Shown: positions 18,048-25,592, counted from the first letter of the stretch. The stretch is 64,000 bases of DNA from CBDDBX01 sp965225955 (GCA_965225955.1 CBDDBX010000006.1:1-64000), one strand, 5' to 3'. Made by a program: numbers and translations. The notes: generated by a model from the letters alone, not told the origin.

Positions 18048-19538
18048 TTAACTATCCTTCCTTCTGAAAATTTTTATTCTTCCATGGGTCATTACCTGTC
18101 TGTATCCCCTGCTGAGAAGCTTATAAAAATCTGCTCCGGTCATTCTGTTGGCAGGTGGAGCCTGAGCAACGATTATCATTAACGGCTCTCTTTTATCTAT
18201 GGAAACCATAAGCTTTTCCCACGCCTCATCATCGGTTACAATCTGCTTCCACCAGAACTGTTGCGGTACAACCGAAAGCCGTTCGCAGAGATAGTAGAGT
18301 TCAGCATCTGAGAAAGCCACATAGATTTTATCATGAGCTTTACTATTAGCTTTCACAAAATCAGAGATTGCTTCTCCCGCAACATACGCAGGACGTCCAT
18401 AAAGAGCAAGAGATATCTCCCCAGGCTTTTTGAGCCAGAAACTTCCCTGTACCACAAGAAAGAAAATGGCTGCTCCTCCGATAGTCACCCAGACAATTCT
18501 TCTGAGCCGGAGAGCAAACATTTTTATCCGCCCAATTCCTATAGCCCCCACAACAACTACTACCGGCATGAACTGCATAAAATAGTGCCAGTACCACTCC
18601 CCTCCGATTCCCATTCCAATAAGAGTTGACATCAGCCACATAACAATAAAGTATTTCTTTTTTCTGCTCTGCGAAAACAGAGAGAATAGAGCCGGAAATG
18701 CCAGAGACGCCCACACACTGGCAGTATTTACAAATCCAAAAAGAGCATTACTGAACTGATCTCCATAAGAGAGAGAAAAGGCTGTGAATTTCAACATCCG
18801 TTTCTCAACAAAAGTTGCCCAGTAGTGCTCCCACCCTATCCATACACCATGCAGAACTGATAGTAACGGGAAGATACCGAAACAGATAAAACCCTTAACA
18901 AAACTCTTTAAATCTGCTTTTACCAAAAGCATATACAGAAGCATCAGAATCAACCCGGAAACTCCAATCGGCTTAAACATTACCGAAAGCCCTGCCAATA
19001 ATCCCGCTGTACCCCACTTCTCCTTTAACACACAGATTGCCGAAATAGTCAGAGGAAGGATTGCAAAAATTTCTGCATTTGCAGTAAAACCTTCGATTCC
19101 CGGAGCTCCACTTAAAATTGCATAACTGATTGATGCTATCCATGCAGACCTGACTGAATCCAGCTCTTTTGCAAGAAAGAAAACTGCCCATACAGTTCCG
19201 ACATTAAACAGAGCAGCTCCCAGTCTTATATGAAAGACACTTTTTCCAAGTAGAGAAATTATCAGCTTATAAATAATAAAGAGTCCCTGAAACCTGTCAT
19301 AATTAATATCTTTATATAACTCTTGATAATCAGGCCAGAAGAGAGCAGCATATGCAGCACCTCCCTCATCACTTATCATAGGAACATTGAAGAAATGAGC
19401 CCTCACAAGAACAGACAGAGCTCCTACACAAAGCAGCCCTCCCCACAGTCGCCAGTCGTTTAATCTGAATTGTCTTATTAATTTTTCCAAAATAGAATCC
19501 GTTACTAAATTATTATCATGTTTTCTTTTAATTAACAA
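18048..19538 (-). CDS. GT39-like (PMT/ArnT-type) membrane glycosyltransferase
   Basis: The 496-residue membrane protein has about ten membrane spans. The first periplasmic loop contains the acidic motif PMISDEGGAAYAA (about 54-66), matching the catalytic DE region of ArnT/PMT-like GT-C enzymes, then RFQGLFIIYKL and FTANAEIFAI in later loops. These enzymes transfer sugars from polyprenyl-phosphate carriers to lipids or proteins; acceptor and sugar are unknown. The annotated start is a TTG (19538) supported by AGGCGG 6 nt upstream. No closer in-frame ATG was seen. Bases around 18.4-18.8 kb look somewhat more GC-rich than neighbours, judged by eye only. Confidence 0.75.
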   Translation of the reverse strand: MLIKRKHDNNLVTDSILEKLIRQFRLNDWRLWGGLLCVGALSVLVRAHFFNVPMISDEGGAAYAALFWPDYQELYKDINYDRFQGLFIIYKLIISLLGKSVFHIRLGAALFNVGTVWAVFFLAKELDSVRSAWIASISYAILSGAPGIEGFTANAEIFAILPLTISAICVLKEKWGTAGLLAGLSVMFKPIGVSGLILMLLYMLLVKADLKSFVKGFICFGIFPLLSVLHGVWIGWEHYWATFVEKRMLKFTAFSLSYGDQFSNALFGFVNTASVWASLAFPALFSLFSQSRKKKYFIVMWLMSTLIGMGIGGEWYWHYFMQFMPVVVVVGAIGIGRIKMFALRLRRIVWVTIGGAAIFFLVVQGSFWLKKPGEISLALYGRPAYVAGEAISDFVKANSKAHDKIYVAFSDAELYYLCERLSVVPQQFWWKQIVTDDEAWEKLMVSIDKREPLMIIVAQAPPANRMTGADFYKLLSRGYRQVMTHGRIKIFRRKDS

Positions 19539-19605
19539 AGATACCGCCTGGGACAGAAAACATCCAGAGTTGTACTGTTATCAGCCGAAGTGAATCAGCA
19601 AAAGT

Positions 19606-19635
19606 TTGACATACAACTGACAGCTTATATATAAT
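19606..19635 (+). promoter_or_regulatory. Promoter of the zinc-ribbon/thioesterase operon
   Basis: TTGACA (19606-19611), an 18-bp spacer and TATAAT (19630-19635) stand 7 nt before the ATG at 19643. There is no Shine-Dalgarno site. The transcript is predicted to begin at the start codon. Confidence 0.65.
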
Positions 19636-19642
19636 AAATCAG

Positions 19643-19951
19643 ATGGTATATGGGGTGCAATACTTTTTCTTTATAGCGGGAATAAGCAACAGGAGCGTAA
19701 CTCTGAACAGAGATGGAGCAACATGCCCCTTGTGTGGAAGTAGTAACATCAGCCTCAAAAGGGAAGACATGTGGTTCTCCTTCTTCTTTATACCACTCTT
19801 TCCAATAAAAAGAGGTACTCCATACGCAGTATGCCATCAATGCAGTAACTCCGTCTCTTCTGAAGAATCAGCAGCATGTTCAAACTGTAACAGGAGCTTT
19901 TCCCGCAACTACTCCTACTGCCCCTACTGTGGAGATAAAAATGAGAGATAG
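19643..19951 (+). CDS. Small protein with two zinc ribbons
   Basis: This 102-residue protein contains four CxxC pairs: CPLC (about 28-31), CHQC (65-68), CSNC (79-82) and CPYC (93-96). They make two zinc ribbons. The first, with WFSFFFIPLFPIKR between its pairs, resembles the zinc_ribbon_15 type in which a hydrophobic stretch sits between the knuckles. Function is unknown. Its stop overlaps the thioesterase start, so the two are translated from one mRNA. The mRNA appears leaderless from the promoter at 19606-19635. Confidence 0.78.
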   Translation: MVYGVQYFFFIAGISNRSVTLNRDGATCPLCGSSNISLKREDMWFSFFFIPLFPIKRGTPYAVCHQCSNSVSSEESAACSNCNRSFSRNYSYCPYCGDKNER

Positions 19952-20681
19952 CAGAATCAGAAGCGTGAAAACATTCATGCTCTCAACACTTGAAACTGAT
20001 ATTAATGGAACAATGAAGCCAGGAGCCCTCTGTAACAGAATGCAGGAAATTGCATGGCAGGACGCCTCTCTTAATGGATTTGGCTATGACGAACTTAAAG
20101 AGCAGGGGTTGATGTGGATGCTTTCCAGGTTTCATATTGAAATAGATAAGCTACCACAATGGAGAGATACAGTGCACCTCAGCACCTGGCCAAAAAAAAC
20201 CGACTCTCTTTATGCAATCAGGGATTTCACACTTGAAGACGGGCAGAACCAGCCATTATGCAGAGTCACATCTTCCTGGGTTGTTATCGACCTCAATTCA
20301 AGAAGAGTGAAAAGGCCGGATGTGCTGGAAACATTCTCTGATAGTCTTATAGGTATTTCAGCTATTAACGAATCTTCACCTAAAATCAGAAAACCTGATA
20401 ATGCTGAATTTATGAAAAAGTTCAGAGCAGATCTCTGTGATCTGGACATAATAGGGCACCTGAATAATACAAGGTATGCTGACTGGATTCACAGCAGCTT
20501 TCCAATAGAAATCAGTAAAGAAAAACAGCTGAAATCTTTTAAACTCAATTTTCTATCTGAAGTTCTCCTGAATAACGAAGTTGAAGTATATGGAGTCCAG
20601 GAGAATGGTGTGTGGATTATAGAAGGCAGGAATATAAGCAAAGACAACATCTCTTTCAGAGCTGAAGTAGAGTGGGTTTGA
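19941..20681 (+). CDS. Acyl-ACP thioesterase family protein
   Basis: The 246-residue protein has the double hot-dog layout of bacterial acyl-ACP thioesterases (FatA/FatB-like), which release fatty acids from acyl carrier protein. Recognisable are MKPGALCNRMQEIAWQDA in the first hot-dog, MWMLSRFHIEI, DTVHLSTWPKK, and in the second half DLDIIGHLNNTRYADWI with the catalytic Asn/His-type region. I start it at the ATG at 19941 (MRDSRIRS), which has GGAG 7 nt upstream; the GTG at 19929 would include that site. It overlaps the zinc-ribbon gene by 11 bp. The last 27 coding bases and the stop are duplicated 4.7 kb away at 25386-25417. Confidence 0.88.
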   Translation: MRDSRIRSVKTFMLSTLETDINGTMKPGALCNRMQEIAWQDASLNGFGYDELKEQGLMWMLSRFHIEIDKLPQWRDTVHLSTWPKKTDSLYAIRDFTLEDGQNQPLCRVTSSWVVIDLNSRRVKRPDVLETFSDSLIGISAINESSPKIRKPDNAEFMKKFRADLCDLDIIGHLNNTRYADWIHSSFPIEISKEKQLKSFKLNFLSEVLLNNEVEVYGVQENGVWIIEGRNISKDNISFRAEVEWV

Positions 20682-20686
20682 GAAGT
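20655..20686 (+). repeat. Left copy of 32-bp direct repeat flanking the peptide-modification cassette
   Basis: This is the 3' end of the thioesterase gene with its stop codon. The same 32 bases recur at 25386-25417 in the same orientation with one mismatch (T/G near the stop). The copies are 4731 bp apart and bracket the whole YcaO/radical SAM cassette. The left copy is inside the intact gene; the right copy is isolated. Confidence 0.85.
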
Positions 20687-20692
20687 GGCATT

Positions 20693-20738
20693 GGCCTGAC
20701 ATATCTGAGCAATAAAGCAGTTAAGTCAGGCCTGACTT
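20693..20738. repeat. Inverted repeats and 16-bp perfect palindrome at the cassette edge
   Basis: GGCCTGAC (20693-20700) pairs with GTCAGGCC (20725-20732), and the second arm is itself part of a perfect 16-bp palindrome AAGTCAGGCCTGACTT (20723-20738). It lies between the convergent thioesterase and YcaO genes and touches the YcaO stop codon. It may be a shared terminator or a protein-binding or recombination site. Confidence 0.7.
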
Positions 20739-22585
20739 TATGAATGATAGAATATTTCAGTCAAAGAATTCTGATCAACCTGATTCTCTTCATAAATGTT
20801 CTGTAGCTTTGCCACAATTTTTATAATTTCGTTATATTTACAGCTACTTTTTACTTCACAGGAGCAGCAATCAAAACAGCTGGGGTAATTGAAAAAATCT
20901 AAAACATCATCTGGATTATCAAGTTTCTGCATAACCTCATTTACCAGATCATCTTCATAGAGTGTGTATAGTAAATCATCTCTTTGAGAATTACTATACC
21001 CCATAGATCTCGTAAAAAAATAGTCTCTCATGCATTTATAAAACAATTTATATTGATTTGATAACTTATCATTACCCGCAATATAACGACTAATATAGGA
21101 CATTGATTTATCATATACACCAGCTTTATAAAATAACATTGACATAAAGAGATTATTATCAAGGTCTTTAATATCACTTTCCAGGTTATAAAAGAAAAAA
21201 TCTTTGATTTCAGTGTCCCTGTTAAATGGGCTATTAAGAAATTCATCAAGTGTATAGGCAAGCTGCAGAAATTCACCCTCATTCAGCTTCTTAATACGCT
21301 GTAACATCGGAGTTATTGACCTTGCAAACCTATAATTCATCTGCCTAAGCTCTGCTGATGCGTAATGCCTGCCACTCATTCCATCTATAAAAATATGAAA
21401 AGATGGAAACCCTAAAAAAGAGACATCTCTGATATACACTGTACACTGAAGGTTTGACAGCACCTTGATCAGATAATCAAGATCCTCCTCATCACAACTT
21501 GAACCAGTAAAACCGAAGCCTTTAAAACCTGACTCATCATTAATCAGCACAGATGTAGGCCACACGCCATTATATGATGTAAAGGCCAGATCATAGTTTA
21601 GCTGCTTACGAATCAGTTCATCATCAATCCCACCCGACAGTGCTTCTTCGAAGCAATGATAGTCTTTAAATTTATCCTCATTAACTCCCTGATATACTTC
21701 CGTAAGGCATCTTTCAAGAGCAGTAATTGGAGAGGGGTCTGCACCAAGATGAAAAGTATATCTAGCGTTAATCCTGTCCAGCAACAATACTCCTATAGCC
21801 GGTAATTCTGAATTAAGCGAACAATCCTTAATAATGACAACTATTTTGTGTTTCCTTTCAATAGCTTCTATTAGTCCCAAAACACCTGTTCCTTCAAAAA
21901 ATTTACGTGATATAGTTGGCAAAACAAGCTCTTCATAGATTATTTTTTTCAGGACATATCTCTCTATTATCTCCGATATCCCCTGAATTAAAGCCTCTTC
22001 TCTGGTATTTCCAGCACACATTCCATTCGTACTTGTCAGAATGAAATCAAGAGGTAAATCTTCTATCAGATTCCCGTTAACATTATAATATGGAGCGACT
22101 GTAACCCTGTCGGATTTCAGATCGTTTTTCAAATGATCTTCCAGCTTCCTCCAATCATCTATTCCCATAAGCCGTCTTATCAGATCACCTGATTGCTCCA
22201 GAACATCCTCAACGTCCACAACTCTTTCATCAGGAGCGTATCTATACTTAAGGATTGGCCTTTCTTTACTTGACGCAATGTTTTCAGAGTTACCGGCAGC
22301 ATATCTGTAATTAGAGAATAATGCAAAATTCTGGATTCTTTCCATCAATTCTCCATAAGCACTTGCCAATGAATATGATGGAGTTACTCCTTTCCCATTC
22401 ACACCTATACCCAACCTTAATAAGCCACTATTAGCAAGCGTAAGGCGACATGAGTATAATTCAGCATCTTCACAGTTGTAACTGTGCTCTGTCATAAACA
22501 AGCCAGTATTATGCAGAATATCTCTTATAATACGTATAGTTTCTTCAGGTTCTCTCGCTTTATATCTTTTCTTTCTTATAACCAT
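20738..22585 (-). CDS. YcaO-domain protein, E. coli YcaO-like, with C-terminal Cys cluster
   Basis: This 615-residue protein has the YcaO ATP-binding motifs: SLASAYGELMER (72-83) and NGMCAGNTREEALIQGISE (187-205) continuing into ERYV. The second closely resembles the same segment of E. coli YcaO. YcaO enzymes activate peptide amide oxygens with ATP to form azolines or thioamides, although E. coli YcaO itself is linked to RimO. The C-terminal third is helical and TPR-like, as in E. coli YcaO, and there is no PxPxP ending of azoline synthetases. Near the end five Cys occur as CX2CCXCX5C (570-582), a possible metal site. Company with a radical SAM enzyme and a Cys-rich precursor suggests peptide modification; this is inference. 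The ribosome-binding site is weak. Confidence 0.85.
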   Translation of the reverse strand: MVIRKKRYKAREPEETIRIIRDILHNTGLFMTEHSYNCEDAELYSCRLTLANSGLLRLGIGVNGKGVTPSYSLASAYGELMERIQNFALFSNYRYAAGNSENIASSKERPILKYRYAPDERVVDVEDVLEQSGDLIRRLMGIDDWRKLEDHLKNDLKSDRVTVAPYYNVNGNLIEDLPLDFILTSTNGMCAGNTREEALIQGISEIIERYVLKKIIYEELVLPTISRKFFEGTGVLGLIEAIERKHKIVVIIKDCSLNSELPAIGVLLLDRINARYTFHLGADPSPITALERCLTEVYQGVNEDKFKDYHCFEEALSGGIDDELIRKQLNYDLAFTSYNGVWPTSVLINDESGFKGFGFTGSSCDEEDLDYLIKVLSNLQCTVYIRDVSFLGFPSFHIFIDGMSGRHYASAELRQMNYRFARSITPMLQRIKKLNEGEFLQLAYTLDEFLNSPFNRDTEIKDFFFYNLESDIKDLDNNLFMSMLFYKAGVYDKSMSYISRYIAGNDKLSNQYKLFYKCMRDYFFTRSMGYSNSQRDDLLYTLYEDDLVNEVMQKLDNPDDVLDFFNYPSCFDCCSCEVKSSCKYNEIIKIVAKLQNIYEENQVDQNSLTEIFYHS

Positions 22586-22596
22586 AAAACACTTTT

Positions 22597-23639
22597 CTAT
22601 TTTTTTATTTTCAGTTTTTTAATGTTAAATTCTGAATCAATCTGATAAAGATACTCACCCTCTTTAGCAAAAGAGTTACAAGGGTGATGTGAAAAATCAG
22701 CCAGACAACTATACACTTTATTGTTTTCATATTTGACTTCTGACAATAATTTCCCTTTTAAATCAATTATGAATATTTTATTACTTCCCATCAAAGCAAT
22801 GTCATCATCCCATCTTATTGCTCCATAAAAAGACTCTTTAAGATGAGGAAAAATCACTTCTTCTTTAGTTTTATTATGAAGCTTACGCTTGTTTTCCAGT
22901 TCTATTACAGAAAAGAAACTTTCTTTATCACTTGCAGCTACCACTTCCTCTGGTATTGCAAACTGGTAAAATACTTTTTCCAGCTTACTGTTCTTATATA
23001 CATAGAAGAACTATCCTTTGAATTAAGAATAACAGGTACTCCACTGGCAGACATCACTACAAAAGCAGTCTTTGGGAAAGGAGCCGGAAACCATGGAAAA
23101 GGCATTTTGCCTTTACGCCCAGGATTATACGGATTGAGCTTTGACTCATCCTTTGCACTGAAAATAACTTTTTCTGCCTGCTTTAACTGAAGTTTAATAT
23201 CTACAAGCTTTTTGTTTTTTATCTCCCATTTGCTATAAAGATAAGCCAGACTATTTCCTATACTGTATATTTTTTTTATTTTTCTGTCTGGCAATTTGTA
23301 AGATCTGACAAGATTACCTTTCATGTTAAAGTTGTTTACGCTTCCATTAAAGTCAGCCCCAAAGAGATTATTTCCTTTTATAAAGAAATCTGCCAGCAAA
23401 TTAAAATCCCCCGGCCCTTTTCCCTTACGTCCATACTTTTTTACAACATCTCCATTCTCATTAAAAGCAACGATTGAGTGTTCTGCCTGACCATAAATAA
23501 ATCCTCCGGCAACTCTTATCTTAGTTATAGCATGAATTTTTTTCATGCTGATTGTCTTCTCAAGTTTCAGTATATCTGCTTTTAGCACCATATTACCGAA
23601 TACAAGAACCATCATAAACACCAAAACTTTTTTAATCAT
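22597..23639 (-). pseudogene. Secreted 6-bladed beta-propeller-like protein, split by a frameshift
   Basis: Two minus-strand reading frames together form one protein of about 345 residues. The first (to the stop at 22938) has a signal peptide (MIKKVLVFMMVLVFGNMVLKA) followed by propeller-like repeats such as GDVVKKYGRKGKGPGDF and FNMKGNLVRSYKLPD, the style of the 6-bladed beta-propeller (NHL-like) family. The second continues with SVIELENKRKL and FIIDLKGKLLSEV. The break lies at a T5 run on the plus strand (22975-22979): one extra base would join the frames without a gap. This could be a real lesion, a sequencing error, or -1 slippage on AAA AAG. The start at 23639 overlaps the radical SAM stop by 8 bp. 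Confidence 0.75.
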
Positions 23640-24951
23640 AACTCTCACTATAAACCTCCATTAATTTATCCATTGCTTTAGGATTTAGTTCATCTATTTC
23701 CAAATACATCTCCATTATACTCTTGAACAACTTTCTGTTTCCAGCACACAATCTTCTCTTTTTAGAAAAACTTAATGTATTGTTCTCAACACAATCTACA
23801 AAGCACATTCTACAGAAATTCCTCATCCAGCAATCAGAGCATGTACTAACTACATCTGCGTAATAATCATTCAGTAGTGCTACAACACTATCTATATTCA
23901 CACCTTCATTAACATTTCCAATATCCTGATAATGATCCATCTTCTCACATACATAAAACCCGCCGTTTGTACTGACAAATATTTTCCTTATACACGGAAC
24001 ACATATTCCATTACAAAAAACCCGATTTGTGCCATCTATTCTATCTCTAAGATAAATACTTCTGAAATGAGGATAAAGTCTATTCAGAAGTAATTTGACA
24101 GAGTCGAATTCTTCGGAAACGATTCTATCTCTAACTAAACTATTACAAGAATTCATATTTATTTGTGATTGCTTACGTTGCTGTTCAAAAGAACTTTCTA
24201 TTCCGTCCAGATTAAGATTATTAAGCCTGACAAAATTATCTTTAAAATATTTATGCTCAAGAAAATAATCATTTAATCTAACATAGTCATAAGGGGGTGT
24301 AACTGTTGCCTGAAAATGCACATTCCTTTTATAAAAGGCAGGATCTGATTTATAAATAAACTGAAGAGTCTTTTCTATATTACTCCAGGTTTTTCCACCA
24401 TTCGCATAAACCCTCCATAAATCATGCTGTTCTGCTGGTCCATCCACACTTACATAAATATGAAAATCATGTTCTCTAAGAAATAGAAATATATTTTTAT
24501 CCATTAATGAACCATTTGTTGTAATAGAGAATTCCACTTTTTCATTTTTTCGGGCAAACTCAACTACTGCTTTAATAACATCAAAGTTCAATAAAGGCTC
24601 TCCTCCAAAGAAAGTTATCAATAGATCTTCTGTCCGACTTACTCTGTTAAGGAAAAAGCCTGTGGCTTTCAGAGCAATATCTTTACTCATGTGTCTCTTA
24701 CCATGACACCTCTGATCTTCATAAATACCAGAATAAGAACAATATCTGCATCTGAAGTTACACTCATCAGTAACATTCAACATCAAAGTTTCCAGATTAC
24801 TCTCTATTAGCCCACTCATCTCTTCCGGCCTCTTTACTTCTTTAAAGCGAACTTTATATGGATTTTCAAAAATACTCTCTTCACGAAGCATCCTGACTCT
24901 TTCGCGCAGCCAATCTTTATTGATTCTATTTGATTTACCCAGACTAACCAT
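23632..24951 (-). CDS. Radical SAM/SPASM peptide maturase-like enzyme
   Basis: The 439-residue enzyme has the radical SAM cluster motif CNFRCRYCSYSG (Cys 64, 68, 71), the GGEPLL motif near 116-121 and TTNGSLMD near 145. Its C-terminal SPASM region carries many Cys, in CNGICVPCIRK, GGFYVCEKMD, CSDCWMRNFCRMCFVDC and RRLCAGN, enough for two auxiliary Fe-S clusters. Such enzymes typically install thioether or other crosslinks on ribosomal peptides. It lies between the precursor gene upstream and the propeller gene downstream. The ATG at 24951 has no clear Shine-Dalgarno site; an AAAGGA lies 60 nt upstream with no usual start codon after it in this frame. Confidence 0.9.
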   Translation of the reverse strand: MVSLGKSNRINKDWLRERVRMLREESIFENPYKVRFKEVKRPEEMSGLIESNLETLMLNVTDECNFRCRYCSYSGIYEDQRCHGKRHMSKDIALKATGFFLNRVSRTEDLLITFFGGEPLLNFDVIKAVVEFARKNEKVEFSITTNGSLMDKNIFLFLREHDFHIYVSVDGPAEQHDLWRVYANGGKTWSNIEKTLQFIYKSDPAFYKRNVHFQATVTPPYDYVRLNDYFLEHKYFKDNFVRLNNLNLDGIESSFEQQRKQSQINMNSCNSLVRDRIVSEEFDSVKLLLNRLYPHFRSIYLRDRIDGTNRVFCNGICVPCIRKIFVSTNGGFYVCEKMDHYQDIGNVNEGVNIDSVVALLNDYYADVVSTCSDCWMRNFCRMCFVDCVENNTLSFSKKRRLCAGNRKLFKSIMEMYLEIDELNPKAMDKLMEVYSESYD

Positions 24952-25040
24952 TGCATTTGAATAACTATCATAAAGGTAATGAGTATTTTTCGTTCTTAAT
25001 ATTTTTAATTCCTTTCATTTATCTCACAGTTTGAACTATG

Positions 25041-25057
25041 GGGGGGAAACTCCCCCC
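25041..25057 (-). terminator. G6/C6 hairpin between precursor and radical SAM gene
   Basis: A perfect 6-bp G:C stem with a 5-nt loop lies 16 nt after the precursor stop and about 90 nt before the radical SAM start. It has no following U tract. Such hairpins after a precursor gene commonly act as attenuators or 3'-end stabilisers so that far more precursor than enzyme mRNA is made. That role is inferred from position. Confidence 0.6.
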
Positions 25058-25072
25058 TGTCTTTAGAGCAAC

Positions 25073-25249
25073 TTAGTATAAACCGCTCTCGTTAGCTGCT
25101 GCGGTTGATGATTTATTATCATCACTTAAATAGCATGAGCAACCGCCTTTACATTTGTCCTGGCTCTCAGAGCCTCCAAGAATTTTCTTTAACTCTTCGG
25201 GGTTTTTGAAAGGTATGACATTAATGTCATCGAGTGTTTTAGGTTTCAT
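25073..25249 (-). CDS. Precursor-like peptide with Gly-Gly leader and Cys-rich core
   Basis: This 58-codon gene is easily missed by length cut-offs. It has a textbook AAGGAGGAG Shine-Dalgarno site 2 nt before the ATG and a strong promoter. The leader (residues 1-26) ends in EELKKILGG, the double-glycine pattern recognised by C39 peptidase/exporters. The predicted core begins after GG26 and contains CKGGCSCY (33-40), then SDDNKSSTAAANESGLY. The Cys, Ser and Thr content suits YcaO and radical SAM chemistry. From memory the leader and core resemble the GG-Bacteroidales natural-product precursor family; this was not tested. No C39 exporter is in the window. Confidence 0.82.
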   Translation of the reverse strand: MKPKTLDDINVIPFKNPEELKKILGGSESQDKCKGGCSCYLSDDNKSSTAAANESGLY

Positions 25250-25312
25250 AACTCCTCCTTATTTTGATTAAATTAAAATCCTCAATCAAATACAAGCCTC
25301 AGATTTACAAAC

Positions 25313-25341
25313 AGAATATCATTTAAAAAAATGGTTGTCAA
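25313..25341 (-). promoter_or_regulatory. Precursor gene promoter
   Basis: On the minus strand a perfect TTGACA (25341-25336) is followed after exactly 17 bp by TATTCT (25318-25313). The transcript would start near 25306 and have a leader of about 55 nt. That leader contains a 7-bp inverted repeat, TTTGATT / AATCAAA, and ends in the strong Shine-Dalgarno site. Confidence 0.7.
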
Positions 25342-25385
25342 TCGTAAACAAACAGAAAAGATTCAGCATTAACATAAATGGTTCA

Positions 25386-25417
25386 TTCAGAGCTGAAGTA
25401 GAGTGGGGTTGAGAAGT
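25386..25417 (+). repeat. Right copy of 32-bp direct repeat (orphan thioesterase tail)
   Basis: This copy matches 20655-20686 at 31 of 32 positions, including the codons for FRAEVEW and the TGA stop, but there is no thioesterase gene in front of it. It marks the right edge of the cassette, beyond the precursor promoter. The rest of 25250-25592 holds the precursor promoter and the 32-bp repeat array. Confidence 0.85.
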
Positions 25418-25431
25418 TGAACGCAAAAAAC

Positions 25432-25527
25432 CTACACTTTTTCCCACGAAAAAACGGAAAACATTACATTTTTTCCTATGAAAAAATGTAACAACCTACA
25501 CTTTTTCCCACTAAAAAATGTAATTCG
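25432..25527 (+). repeat. Three tandem 32-bp degenerate palindromic repeats
   Basis: Units start at 25432, 25464 and 25496, an exact 32-bp period (about three helical turns). Each has the imperfect palindrome YTACAYTTTTTCCYAY followed by an A-rich arm; units 2 and 3 end in AAAAAATGTAA. Units 1 and 3 share their first 16 bases. The array ends 65 bp before the AAA ATPase start and abuts a weak -10 (TATTAT, 25543-25548), so it probably binds a regulator. No spacer-like unique sequence is present, so it is not a CRISPR array. Confidence 0.8.
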
Positions 25528-25592
25528 AAATAAAACATGCTATATTATAGAAACCGGCATTTCTTTATCCGGATTAATAGTGGAGCTGAATC

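Noticed and set aside
25432..25527. Possible mini CRISPR array
   Set aside because: The units are contiguous with no spacers and are degenerate, and no cas gene is near.
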